Of a DNA stretch of 59,027 bases, positions 1 to 8,293 are shown piece by piece. Position numbers and translations under genes: made by a program. The notes under the pieces were generated by a model, which saw nothing but the letters and a program-made list of their open reading frames with translations, was not told the origin of the DNA and made no database searches. This DNA is from Nitrospira sp. (GTDB lineage: Bacteria; Nitrospirota; Nitrospiria; Nitrospirales; Nitrospiraceae). Positions within the stretch are counted from its first letter, which is position 1. Every line of letters starts with the position of its first letter. Where the stretch lies: contig SWDH01000021.1 of the NCBI GenBank assembly GCA_005116945.1, positions 1-59,027 of the forward strand, in the 5' to 3' direction.

Positions 1-36
1 ATCACAAAGGGCGTGATCAAGGGATTGCACCCATGA
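1..36 (+). CDS. C-terminal tail of an upstream protein, cut by the window edge
   Basis: The first reading frame runs from base 1 through eleven codons (ending Gly-Leu-His-Pro) to a TGA at 34-36. This stop overlaps the ATG at 33 in an ATGA junction, the usual sign of translational coupling in an operon. Because the next gene carries only the C-terminal half of a phosphonopyruvate decarboxylase, the natural candidate is the matching N-terminal (alpha) subunit. Eleven residues cannot confirm this; it could equally be the end of a PEP mutase. Confidence 0.45.
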   Translation: MTKGVIKGLHP

Positions 37-611
37 GGCCTGAAGAAGGCACAATGCTGAGTCGAGCCCAAGCGATGGCTGCCTTGTTGGAATTACTCAC
101 CGACCAGCCTGTGATTATTTGCAATGGCTTTCCGTCCCGCGAGGCGCAACACATTGCCGACCGGCCCACTCATTTCTATATGATCGGATCCATGGGGTCA
201 GCCGCAGCGATTGCCCTGGGTGTGGCCTTATCGAAGCCGAACAAGCACGTAATCGTTTTCGATGGCGATGGGAACGTCCTCATGGGCATGGGGACGCTTG
301 CGACAGTGGGAGCCCTAAAGCCAAAGAACTTCATCCATGTGGTGTTCGACAACGAAGTCTACGGCACGACCGGCAATCAGCCGACGATTTCCAATGTCGT
401 TCCGCTTGAAAAAGTCGCGAAGGCTGCAGGGTATGTGCACGTCGAACGGGTGCGGGAACGTGAAGACCTCATCTACGAGTTCAAAGACATGCTAACGAAA
501 GATGGGCCGAGCATGTTGCTGGTGAAAGTCAACGAGATGGTAGAAGATGCCGGGCGCGTGATACTCGATCCGCCGGATATTACGAAGCGGTTCATGCAGG
601 CAATCAAATGA
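33..611 (+). CDS. Thiamine-diphosphate decarboxylase, beta-type subunit (phosphonopyruvate/sulfopyruvate decarboxylase family)
   Basis: The 192-residue protein is the pyrimidine-diphosphate-binding half of a ThDP enzyme. A Gly-Asp-Gly at about residues 78-80 and a downstream Asp-Asn at about 106-107 form the ThDP/Mg motif, and an early segment reading YMIGSMGSAAAIALG is typical of phosphonopyruvate and sulfopyruvate decarboxylases. One-polypeptide phosphonopyruvate decarboxylases are about 380 residues, so this is either a two-subunit form (as in ComDE) or has its partner just upstream. Phosphonopyruvate decarboxylase makes phosphonoacetaldehyde, which fits the transaminase 38 bp downstream. 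The start at 33 is taken from the ATGA overlap; an ATG at 54 with AAGAAGG four bases before it is an equally good start. Sulfopyruvate decarboxylase is the alternative, less likely by context. Confidence 0.8.
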   Translation: MRPEEGTMLSRAQAMAALLELLTDQPVIICNGFPSREAQHIADRPTHFYMIGSMGSAAAIALGVALSKPNKHVIVFDGDGNVLMGMGTLATVGALKPKNFIHVVFDNEVYGTTGNQPTISNVVPLEKVAKAAGYVHVERVREREDLIYEFKDMLTKDGPSMLLVKVNEMVEDAGRVILDPPDITKRFMQAIK

Positions 612-648
612 TTCGTGAGGGCTAAGGAGCGAGGGGAAGAACGACAAG

Positions 649-1731
649 ATGATCTTATTGAATCCAGGGCCGGTGAATGTGTCGGAGCGGGTGCGTCAGG
701 CGCTAGTACGTCCAGATGTCTGCCATCGTGAGTCGGAGTTTACCGAACTGTTGCACGGGATTCAGGCGAAACTGCTGAAACTCTTTGTGCCGGGAGCGGA
801 AGCGGATTATGCCGCGGTGGTCTTGACAGGATCGGGAACTGCGGCGGTAGAGTCCGCCGTCATGTCGGCCCTCCCACACGGCAAACGGATGCTGGTGCTC
901 AATAATGGCGTGTACGGCGAACGCATTTCTCAGATGGTCGGGCTCTATCGACTCGGCGTGTCCGAACTCAAGTACGATTGGACGACAAGGCCGGACCCTG
1001 AACGGTTGCGGCTCGCGCTGCGGCAACATCCGGAAGCGCATGCGGTCGCCATGGTCCATCATGAAACGACCACCGGACTCATCAATCCGATCAAGGAGAT
1101 CGCGGATGTCGTCGATAGCCAGAACCGGGTGTTCATTCTCGACGCAGTCAGTGCTTTGGCCGGGGAACCGCTGGATATCGCCGGATCCCACATTTATATG
1201 GTGGCGGGCACAGCTGGAAAATGCATTCAGGGATTCCCAGGTGTGTCCTTCGTGCTCGTCCGCAAGGGATTTCTGGAGCGGATGCGTGGCTACCCTAGAC
1301 GATCGATCTATCTTCACATCACTCAATACGTGGATGATCAGGGCCGCGGCACCATTCCATTCACCCCGGCTGTCCAGGTCTATTATGCGTTCGACGAAGC
1401 CTTGAATGAACTGATGGAAGAAGGGGTCGCCAAACGGATTCTACGGTACAAAAAAATCGCAACCTTAATCCGAGACCGTATGGCGAAATTCGGCGTGAAA
1501 CCGCTCCTGACTCCTGACAAACTCTCCAATACGATCACTGCCTATTACCTTCCTGACGGTGTGACCTATCCATCATTGCACGATCGGCTGAAGGAACAGG
1601 GCTATGTGATCTATGCAGGTCAGGGCCAACTCCAGAGCAAAATTTTTCGTGTCGCAAACATGGGCGCCCTCACCGAGGCACAGTTGGACGGATTCCTCGA
1701 TGCGTTCGAACGGATCTGCGGCACAGCATGA
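649..1731 (+). CDS. 2-aminoethylphosphonate transaminase-like PLP enzyme
   Basis: The 360-residue class V aminotransferase opens with LLNPGPVNVSERVR and a CHRE motif, both characteristic of PhnW-type 2-aminoethylphosphonate:pyruvate transaminases. The PLP lysine is K191 in the segment AGKCIQGFPG. In biosynthesis the enzyme would run from phosphonoacetaldehyde to 2-aminoethylphosphonate. Length is near the family norm of about 365. A purine-rich ribosome site (GAGGGGAAG) precedes the ATG. The gene overlaps the next one by an ATGA, indicating one operon. PhnW also acts in phosphonate degradation, but no phosphonatase is seen here and the upstream decarboxylase and downstream cytidylyltransferase favour synthesis. 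Serine-glyoxylate-type relatives are the main alternative. Confidence 0.85.
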   Translation: MILLNPGPVNVSERVRQALVRPDVCHRESEFTELLHGIQAKLLKLFVPGAEADYAAVVLTGSGTAAVESAVMSALPHGKRMLVLNNGVYGERISQMVGLYRLGVSELKYDWTTRPDPERLRLALRQHPEAHAVAMVHHETTTGLINPIKEIADVVDSQNRVFILDAVSALAGEPLDIAGSHIYMVAGTAGKCIQGFPGVSFVLVRKGFLERMRGYPRRSIYLHITQYVDDQGRGTIPFTPAVQVYYAFDEALNELMEEGVAKRILRYKKIATLIRDRMAKFGVKPLLTPDKLSNTITAYYLPDGVTYPSLHDRLKEQGYVIYAGQGQLQSKIFRVANMGALTEAQLDGFLDAFERICGTA

Positions 1732-2447
1732 AAGCCATCATCCTTGCAGCCGGGGTCGGAAAACGGCTATGGCAAGTCACGCAACATCGCCCGAAATGCC
1801 TCATCGAGATCGGCGGGAAAACCCTCATACACCGCTACCTCACGTCGCTTCGAAGCGTCGGCATTCACTGCGTGGATATGATCGTGGGCTATAAACAGGA
1901 GATGATTCGCACGGCTGTGGCAGCAAACGATTGTGGGATACGCGTGAATTTCCTTGTGAATGAACAATTCCATCGCGGCAGTATTTCCTCACTCTGGATC
2001 GCCCGCACGGCATTGGATGACGATGCGATCATTATGGATGCAGATGTACTTTTTCATCAAGAAATCTTGCGCCGTTTGGTACAATCTCCCTATGAGAACG
2101 CCCTGCTCATGGACGACACCGTCAAACAGACCGGGGAAGAATGCATGGTCGTAGTCGAAGGAGGGCGGGTCATTGCGCTGACAAAAACGATGCCGTCACA
2201 CTACGACTACGCCGGGGAAGGCGTGGGGTTCCTCAAGGCCCGACATGCCGATGCACCACACGTGGTGGCGTCGCTCAAGACCCATGTCGATCGCGAAGAC
2301 TGGCACATGGAATACGAGGATGCGCTCGTGGGATTTTTTCGCGACGTCAAAGTGGGGCACGAGAAGATCGGCGGACTTCCTTGGACAGAAATCGATTTCA
2401 TTGAAGATGTGACGAAAGCGGAACGGGATATTTTGCCAAAACTATAG
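1728..2447 (+). CDS. Nucleotidyltransferase, candidate CTP:2-aminoethylphosphonate cytidylyltransferase (PntC-like)
   Basis: The 239-residue protein has the nucleotidyltransferase signature at its N terminus: AIILAAGVGKRL, then RPKCLIEIGGK with the conserved Lys. Metal-binding acidic residues lie in MDADVLF (about residues 102-108) and in the C-terminal WTEIDFIED. This layout matches the small LicC/PntC-type cytidylyltransferases that activate phosphocholine or 2-aminoethylphosphonate. Known PntC enzymes sit beside or are fused to a PhnW-type transaminase, as here, where the start codon overlaps the transaminase stop. The CDP-activated product would feed the CDP-alcohol phosphatidyltransferase downstream. 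Substrate is inferred from context; a sugar-1-phosphate substrate cannot be excluded. Confidence 0.8.
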   Translation: MKAIILAAGVGKRLWQVTQHRPKCLIEIGGKTLIHRYLTSLRSVGIHCVDMIVGYKQEMIRTAVAANDCGIRVNFLVNEQFHRGSISSLWIARTALDDDAIIMDADVLFHQEILRRLVQSPYENALLMDDTVKQTGEECMVVVEGGRVIALTKTMPSHYDYAGEGVGFLKARHADAPHVVASLKTHVDREDWHMEYEDALVGFFRDVKVGHEKIGGLPWTEIDFIEDVTKAERDILPKL

Positions 2448-2504
2448 CGATGTCGTCTGCACATTGCTGACCGATGTTTCAAGAGATGAGAGACGGAATA
2501 GATC

Positions 2505-3932
2505 ATGAGCGAGAGTACCGTTGAGAAACAGACAGGCCTCCAAGGGTTGAGCACGGCAATTCTCTTGCCGTCAGTGAGCCTGTTCGGCGAGCCGGCCGGA
2601 CTGTATACCGACGAGGTAGGCCCACTCACCAGTGTAGTAGGGATCGGCCTGTTTCAGCGAACAGTATTGACGCTGCAGCGCGCCGGCATTCGACAGCTCA
2701 TGGTGTTGGTGGGGCCGGAAGAGGACCAGCTCAAACAGGCATTGGGCAAAGGGTCACGGGTAACGATCCCCGTGCGCTGGTTGCCAATCCGAGAGTTTCC
2801 ACTGGATGATCCACGCACGTGGGACACGCTGGCCGCTGAAATCCGTGGATTCTGCATCCTGTCCGGTGTGCAAGGCGTATTTGCGAGTCCTTTGATCGAG
2901 AGCCTTCGGCATGAGGTACAGGAAGGGCAGGCGATCGTCGTGGCACGAGCCGATAACGCTCGGAGTCGACCATCGAGCCGTTCGAGCTTGCGCATGAAGA
3001 TCCAGGCGGGGCGATTCCTCTCGATTACCTCAAAAGGGGATGATGCCGCATTGGTGGCAACAGACTTGGTGGTGCTCCCTGCCAGCTTCATGAGCTCGGC
3101 TGGTCACGTCGAGGTTGAAACCGGCACAGTGCCGATCCGTCGATGGCTTGAACGGGCTGCAGTGGATGGGCATGTACGGGTATTGTCTACGGAGACAAAC
3201 CCATCCCACTGGTATCAGGACGTACGCGATGCCGCGGATATCAAGGTCGCTGAAAGAAAGCTTTTTAATTCACTCAAGGGCGAATTCGAAGGCTTTGTCG
3301 ACCGGTTCTTCAACCGGAAGGTCTCCCACTGGTTCACGCGCATCTTTCTCGCCGCAGGCTTCTCGCCGAACATCATTACGATTCTGGCAACCCTGGTTGG
3401 GCTGGTCGCAGCCGCCAGTTTTGGCGTCGGGACCTATAGCGCCGGCATCATAGCCGCGCTGTTGTTCCAACTGGCGGCGATCATCGATTGCTGCGATGGT
3501 GAAGTCGCGAGGCTGACGTTCACCGAATCGCCGTTCGGGGCCTGGCTCGATATCACAATGGACAACGTGGTGCACATGGCGATCTTTGCCGGCATTGCCG
3601 TGGGCTCCTACCTGCGCATGGCTGGAAGCGACGGCGCCTGGATTCCTCTCGCATTGGGTTCGGCTGCGGTCCTTGGAAATGGGCTCTCATTTTGGCTCGT
3701 CACCCGCGCGCAAAAGATCAAGTCATCGAATGGATGGAAGACCCCGACACAAGCCGCCTGGTCTGACTTCATGCTCAAGAATGTCGCGAGCCGAGACTTT
3801 TCCGTCGTCGTGTTGATATTCGCCGTCATCGGCAAACTCGACTGGTTTCTCGGTATGGCCGCAATTGGATCCGTCGTGTTCTCAATCCTGATGCTCTGGG
3901 TTATCAGACCGTCTGCCAGGATCCGTGTTTAA
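2505..3932 (+). CDS. CDP-alcohol phosphatidyltransferase with N-terminal degenerate nucleotidyltransferase domain
   Basis: The 475-residue protein has two parts. Residues from about 270 onward form a membrane CDP-alcohol phosphatidyltransferase: the full signature D-x2-DG-x2-AR-x8-G-x3-D-x3-D is intact at about residues 328-350, inside a multi-helix membrane region. Residues 1 to about 260 resemble a nucleotidyltransferase fold like the cytidylyltransferase half of inositol-phosphate IPCT-DIPPS fusions, but the glycine-rich AGGxGxR loop is replaced by LLPSVSLFGEP and the metal-site region reads FCILSGVQGVF. That half is therefore probably not catalytic. In context the enzyme should transfer CDP-activated aminoethylphosphonate to a lipid (diacylglycerol or another alcohol), making a phosphonolipid. 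The lipid acceptor cannot be read from sequence. Confidence 0.8.
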   Translation: MSESTVEKQTGLQGLSTAILLPSVSLFGEPAGLYTDEVGPLTSVVGIGLFQRTVLTLQRAGIRQLMVLVGPEEDQLKQALGKGSRVTIPVRWLPIREFPLDDPRTWDTLAAEIRGFCILSGVQGVFASPLIESLRHEVQEGQAIVVARADNARSRPSSRSSLRMKIQAGRFLSITSKGDDAALVATDLVVLPASFMSSAGHVEVETGTVPIRRWLERAAVDGHVRVLSTETNPSHWYQDVRDAADIKVAERKLFNSLKGEFEGFVDRFFNRKVSHWFTRIFLAAGFSPNIITILATLVGLVAAASFGVGTYSAGIIAALLFQLAAIIDCCDGEVARLTFTESPFGAWLDITMDNVVHMAIFAGIAVGSYLRMAGSDGAWIPLALGSAAVLGNGLSFWLVTRAQKIKSSNGWKTPTQAAWSDFMLKNVASRDFSVVVLIFAVIGKLDWFLGMAAIGSVVFSILMLWVIRPSARIRV

Positions 3933-4944
3933 ACTCCTTTTCCTCTTTGTCGGCCTCCTGACCCTCGTACTCATCGTCTGGTATATCGGCCCTGGACAGA
4001 TTTTCGATGCGGCGGCGCAACTTGGGCCGATCGCACTCCTCGTGATGCTGATTCCCTCCATCATCATGTATGTCGTCGAAGCCTACGGGTGGAAAGTCAC
4101 ATTGGGGCCGTCGGCGAAAAGTATTCCATTCTGGCGTGTGCTTGCGATTCGAACTGCCGGTGAAGTGGTAAATATGACCACGCCGACCGCCTACGTCGGA
4201 GGTGAGCCGCTTAAAGCCTATCTCCTCAAAAAACAGAACGTGCCGATAGTAGAAGGGCTCGCCTCAGTGATCATTGCAAAAACGACGATGACGATTGCCG
4301 AGGTGTTGTTTATTTTGCTCGGCATTGCGTTGGCCGTGTGGCTGCTAGGCGGGAGCGATTCATCTGGTCAGACCGTCGCTGCCGCACTCGTCAGTGTGGG
4401 ATTGCTGGCCTTCGGGACTGCGGCCTTCGTGTTCATGCAGCGTCGAGGACTCTTTACGTGGCTTTTGGAATTTCTGAGGAAAATCAAGGTGAACATTGCC
4501 TACCTCGAAGCGCGTGAAGAACAATTACGGTCGCTGGATCGAACGATCTTGGAATTCTACCGGCACAACCGTCCAGCCTTTTATTCCTCTACCACACTGT
4601 TTTTTCTTGGATGGATGGCGGAGGCCTTGGAAGTCTACGTCATCATCTATTTTCTCGGCGGTCCGGCCATGGCGCTCTCCGCCATCTCCATCGGTGCCCT
4701 CTCCGTCTTTATTAAAGGCGGCACCTTCTTCATCCCCGGCAGCCTCGGTGCCCAAGACGGCGGGAACATGCTCGTGCTGAGTATCTTTGGTTATTCCGAC
4801 GTCACCGGCATCACCTTCGCGTTGCTCCGTCGGTTTCGCGAGTTGGTCTGGATCGGAGTCGGGCTACTGTGCTTAGCCCTCGCCGGCGGGAGTGCAGCAG
4901 TTATTCGAGAAGGTCGCGCCGACGACTTAAGAAATAGCTCCTGA
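3925..4944 (+). CDS. Flippase-like integral membrane protein (LPG-synthase TM / UPF0104 family)
   Basis: The 339-residue, very hydrophobic protein has about eight predicted membrane segments and the family motif GGEPLKAYLL near residue 92. The family is the flippase-like half of MprF and its relatives. A GTG start at 3925 overlaps the preceding gene by 8 bp, so it is translationally coupled to the phosphonolipid operon. Translocation or further modification of the new lipid is the natural guess. Because hopanoid genes follow, the related hopanoid protein HpnL is an alternative. Only the overlap with the phosphatidyltransferase argues for the first option. Confidence 0.75.
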   Translation: MFKLLFLFVGLLTLVLIVWYIGPGQIFDAAAQLGPIALLVMLIPSIIMYVVEAYGWKVTLGPSAKSIPFWRVLAIRTAGEVVNMTTPTAYVGGEPLKAYLLKKQNVPIVEGLASVIIAKTTMTIAEVLFILLGIALAVWLLGGSDSSGQTVAAALVSVGLLAFGTAAFVFMQRRGLFTWLLEFLRKIKVNIAYLEAREEQLRSLDRTILEFYRHNRPAFYSSTTLFFLGWMAEALEVYVIIYFLGGPAMALSAISIGALSVFIKGGTFFIPGSLGAQDGGNMLVLSIFGYSDVTGITFALLRRFRELVWIGVGLLCLALAGGSAAVIREGRADDLRNSS

Positions 4945-5263
4945 CGTCAGTCGTATTAGTGAGCCTCCGTTCCAGTTGCCTCGGCAATCATCCGCAACGA
5001 GCTGCGAAGTCACCCACACGAACGACTCCTCCCTCCAAGGTCACGAGCAGGAGACGGATCGGTGTCGCGAAGATTGATGCAGCTAACGCCAAAATGAATT
5101 GGCGAGGACGGCTATGGCTCTCTCAACAAGTGTCCACGAAACCGAGAGGACGTCGCCCTTTCCCTACCCCTTCACGCCTCACATTCCATGGTTTGACACT
5201 CCCCAAGGCTGTTTGCTACGCTCCGCGCCGACTAGCGCCTATCGTCGGCAAAACCGAGCCCCC
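4945..5263. other. 319-bp gap between the phosphonolipid and isoprenoid genes
   Basis: No convincing gene is present; open frames here lack a ribosome site and recognisable protein pattern. A possible sigma-70 promoter for ispA lies near the right end (listed separately). Nothing else stands out. Confidence 0.5.
5193..5222 (+). promoter_or_regulatory. Possible sigma-70 promoter for ispA
   Basis: A perfect TTGACA lies at 5193-5198. An 18-bp spacer leads to TACGCT at 5217-5222, preceded by TG in the extended -10 position. The -10 hexamer matches consensus at only three positions, so the call depends on the strong -35 and TG. Transcription would begin near 5229, about 35 bp before the ispA ATG. 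Confidence 0.4.
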
Positions 5264-6154
5264 ATGAACATCAAAGACTACCTCGAACAGAAGCGAGTTG
5301 ACGTGGATCGGTTCCTCGATTCCGTTATGCCCAACGCGGTCACGCCGCCTACCACTCTCCATGAAAGTATGCGATACAGTCTTATGGCGGGAGGGAAGCG
5401 AGTCCGCCCGATCCTGGCCATTGCCGCGGCAGAAGCCGTAGGTCCGTCGGCGCCGGGATTGATGCCAATCGCCTGCTCGTTGGAACTGATCCACACCTAC
5501 TCTTTAATTCACGACGACCTGCCCGCGATGGACAACGATGACTTCCGGCGCGGTAAGCCCACAAATCACAAGGTCTACGGCGATGCAATGGCGATCCTGG
5601 CCGGCGACGCCCTGCTGACGATGGCGTTCGATCTCTGCAGCCATCCGGATCTGATGAAGGGCTGCGACCCGACACGCCAAGTCCGTTTGATTCAAGAACT
5701 GGCCTACGGATCGGGGAACATGGGAATGGTGGGTGGTCAGGTATTTGATATCCAGGCTGAAAACAAGGACATCAATCTTCCGACGCTTCAGAACATCCAT
5801 AAACATAAGACCGGCATGTTGATTCGCGCAGCAGTACGGATGGGTGCTCTAGCCTCCGGCGCAGGCGATCGCCAACTGGACGACCTCACAAGCTATGCGG
5901 AGGATGTCGGACTGGCCTTTCAGATTGCGGACGACGTACTCAACGTGACGGGGACACGCGAAGAGTTAGGCAAGAATCCCAACACCGATGCAGAACGAGG
6001 GAAGAAAACCTACCCGACGTTCTACGGGGCCGACGGAGCCAGGAAACTCGCAGATGACTGTGTGGCCCGCGCCATCGCGCGCCTCTCCTCGTTCGGTCCA
6101 GCCGCAGACCCCCTTCGTGAGATTGCGCGCTATATCACCTCACGCAAAAATTAG
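5264..6154 (+). CDS. ispA: Farnesyl/geranylgeranyl diphosphate synthase
   Basis: The 296-residue trans-prenyl diphosphate synthase extends an allylic diphosphate with isopentenyl diphosphate. The first Asp-rich motif is DDLPAMD (DDx4D, the bacterial type), the second is DDVLN, and GGKRVRP near the N terminus binds substrate. The ATG at 5264 (MNIKDYLEQ) was chosen because family similarity begins there; an open frame continues upstream to 5099 but has no family resemblance. Its C15/C20 product would serve squalene/hopanoids and carotenoids, in line with the next two genes. C15 versus C20 specificity is not certain. Confidence 0.93.
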   Translation: MNIKDYLEQKRVDVDRFLDSVMPNAVTPPTTLHESMRYSLMAGGKRVRPILAIAAAEAVGPSAPGLMPIACSLELIHTYSLIHDDLPAMDNDDFRRGKPTNHKVYGDAMAILAGDALLTMAFDLCSHPDLMKGCDPTRQVRLIQELAYGSGNMGMVGGQVFDIQAENKDINLPTLQNIHKHKTGMLIRAAVRMGALASGAGDRQLDDLTSYAEDVGLAFQIADDVLNVTGTREELGKNPNTDAERGKKTYPTFYGADGARKLADDCVARAIARLSSFGPAADPLREIARYITSRKN

Positions 6155-6259
6155 CGCTGAGTGCTGAGCCATGAGTGCTGAGACAAAAACGAGACGATAC
6201 TCCCGGATACGCTGCTCAGACTGCACCCATGCCTTAACCCTCCTCGCTCAGCACTTCCC
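6155..6259. repeat. Intergenic AGTGCTGAG word repeats forming an inverted repeat
   Basis: AGTGCTGAG occurs at 6060+100 (6160-6168) and again at 6174-6182, and its complement CTCAGCACT is at 6247-6255, a few bases before the hpnA ATG. The copies can pair across the gap. Similar word-type repeats lie in other spacers of this window. Confidence 0.55.
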
Positions 6260-7243
6260 ATGAAGGCTCTCGTCACCGGGGCAACCGGATTCGTTGGCGG
6301 CGCAGTCGTACGCGCATTGGTCAATACCGGTGTTGACGTTCGCGTCCTGGCCCGCGCCGGAGCCGACCTCCAAAATATTCAACATCTGACCGTCGAGCGA
6401 GTCGAAGGCGATCTGCGCAATCCGGTCTCGTTGCGCGCCTCACTGACCGGATGCCGACAGCTCTACCATGTGGCGGCACACTATGCGCTCTGGGCCAAAG
6501 ATCCCTCGATCTTTTACGACATCAACGTCACCGGCACGAAAAATCTGCTGGGGGCCGCCCGCGACGTCGGCGTCGAACGGATTGTCTACTGCAGCACCAT
6601 CGGCGCCATCGGCCTTCCGCCCGAGGGAGGACCCGGCACGGAGGAAACGCCCGTTTCGCTCGAGCAGATGGCTGGCCACTACAAACGGTCGAAGTACCTG
6701 GCCGAGCAAGAGGTCATGAAGCTCGCGAAGGCTGGGCTGCCGGTCGTCATTGTGAATCCAAGTGCTCCCGTCGGTGCAGGGGATGTGAAACCCACCCCGA
6801 CGGGGCAGGTCATCGTGGACTTCATGAAAGGCCGTATGCCCGCCTATATCGAAACCGGGATGAATATCGTAGATGTCGACGACGTGGCCGCCGGTCATCT
6901 GCTCGCGATGGAGAAGGGACGGATCGGCGAGCGTTACATTCTAGGCAACAAAAACTTGATGCTGCGCGAGGTGTTTGAGATGTTGAGTCGATTGACCGGT
7001 GTAAAGGCGCCCACGATCAAGCTGCCCAGGCTTGCCATCCTCCCGTTAGCTTACGCCAATCTATGGATCGCAAATCTCACAGGCCAGTCCCCCCGTATTC
7101 CGCTGGAAGGGGTAAAGATGGCAAAATACAAGATGCACTACGATTGCAGCAAAGCTATCCGCGAACTCGGCATCCCGCGCACGCCGCCTGAGGTGGCGCT
7201 GGAGAAGGCTGTGCGCTGGTTCCGAGACCATAGATACGTGTGA
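6260..7243 (+). CDS. hpnA: Hopanoid-associated NAD-dependent sugar epimerase/dehydrogenase
   Basis: The 327-residue extended short-chain dehydrogenase has the nucleotide-binding GATGFVG at residues 7-13 and an active-site YKRSK near residue 141 with a serine/threonine-rich CSTIGAIG upstream. The sequence matches the HpnA subfamily found in hopanoid gene clusters, down to the YHVAAHYALWAKDP segment. Its exact chemical step in hopanoid tailoring is not established in general. It lies after ispA and before a carotenoid gene, forming an isoprenoid block. No ribosome site is visible ahead of the ATG. Confidence 0.88.
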   Translation: MKALVTGATGFVGGAVVRALVNTGVDVRVLARAGADLQNIQHLTVERVEGDLRNPVSLRASLTGCRQLYHVAAHYALWAKDPSIFYDINVTGTKNLLGAARDVGVERIVYCSTIGAIGLPPEGGPGTEETPVSLEQMAGHYKRSKYLAEQEVMKLAKAGLPVVIVNPSAPVGAGDVKPTPTGQVIVDFMKGRMPAYIETGMNIVDVDDVAAGHLLAMEKGRIGERYILGNKNLMLREVFEMLSRLTGVKAPTIKLPRLAILPLAYANLWIANLTGQSPRIPLEGVKMAKYKMHYDCSKAIRELGIPRTPPEVALEKAVRWFRDHRYV

Positions 7244-7297
7244 GAATTCAACCGTGAACCCTACAACTTCGGCCTCAGCACCCAACCCTCAGCACTG

Positions 7298-8107
7298 ATG
7301 GAGATCATCGAGCTCTTCTTCAAAACCATCCTGTTCCGCCCCTACGTCTTCGCCTTTCTTGCCGCATTTTTGTTCGCCGCAATCCAATTGATCGGCTGGC
7401 CGAGAACCTGGCGATTCTGGATGATTAGCTGGGGCACGGCCTTTGTCTGCGAATTTTCTTCGACACGCACCGGTATCCCATTCGGGTGGTATCACTATAA
7501 CGGCTCGACCGAGGGCCAGGAACTCTACTTCTTCGACGTCCCATTCATGGACTCAATCTCATTCAGCTTCCTGCTCTACGCCGCCTACTGCGTGGCGCTC
7601 TGCCTCCTTCTTCCAGCCAGGCCATCCTCAGCTTCTACCCGCTCACTGCTCACACCGCTCCATCTTGATGTGAACGCGCGAACGAGTTGGTCCGTGCTCT
7701 TCGTCACAGCCTTCTTATTTGCCTTTATCGACATGGTGATCGACCCGGTGGCACTCCGCGGCGACCGCTGGTTCCTGGGAAAGATTTACTATTACCCCGA
7801 CCCAGGCGTTCACTTCGGCGTCCCCTTCGCGAATTATGTCGGGTGGGCCGTCGTCGGACTCATCTCCCTCGCGATCTATTTTCCACTTGAGCGCCGACTC
7901 CCTGCTCTCTCGCTTCCTCCATCGGTCACACCGCGCCTCCTCCTAGGAATTGGCCTGTATTATGGTGTGCTCGCCTTTAATCTCAGCGTGACATTCTGGA
8001 TCGGAGAATCGTTCATGGGCATGAGCGGGCTGCTGATGCACCTCCCTGTCATCGCATGGCTGTTGTATCGTCTTGCAGGACCGCGCGTGGCCACTTCATC
8101 GGGATAG
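7298..8107 (+). CDS. Carotenoid biosynthesis membrane protein (CruF-like)
   Basis: The 269-residue protein has about seven membrane segments and matches the CruF/DUF422 carotenoid family: early TGIPFGWYHY, a central DMVIDPVA, and YYYPDPGVHFGVPFANYVGW. Members hydrate the ends of acyclic carotenoids (for example 1',2'-hydratases in cyanobacterial and archaeal pathways). No phytoene synthase or desaturase is in the window, so the carotenoid made is unknown. The ATG at 7298 lacks a clear ribosome site; the spacer before it carries CTCAGCA-type words. Confidence 0.85.
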   Translation: MEIIELFFKTILFRPYVFAFLAAFLFAAIQLIGWPRTWRFWMISWGTAFVCEFSSTRTGIPFGWYHYNGSTEGQELYFFDVPFMDSISFSFLLYAAYCVALCLLLPARPSSASTRSLLTPLHLDVNARTSWSVLFVTAFLFAFIDMVIDPVALRGDRWFLGKIYYYPDPGVHFGVPFANYVGWAVVGLISLAIYFPLERRLPALSLPPSVTPRLLLGIGLYYGVLAFNLSVTFWIGESFMGMSGLLMHLPVIAWLLYRLAGPRVATSSG

Positions 8108-8293
8108 CCCGGTGGCAATCCGACAAGAGAATTTGTATAGTGAATAGCCGTCGCTGTGCAGAGGACGCGAGCGGCCAGTCGGCTATCTGCCACGACGAAA
8201 AATGGACGGATTCGACCCCATGAAGACGTGCAATCCCAAGCCAAAGAGTGACCTGAAAGAAGTGGTCATCATCACTCCGGCACCATCGGTACA

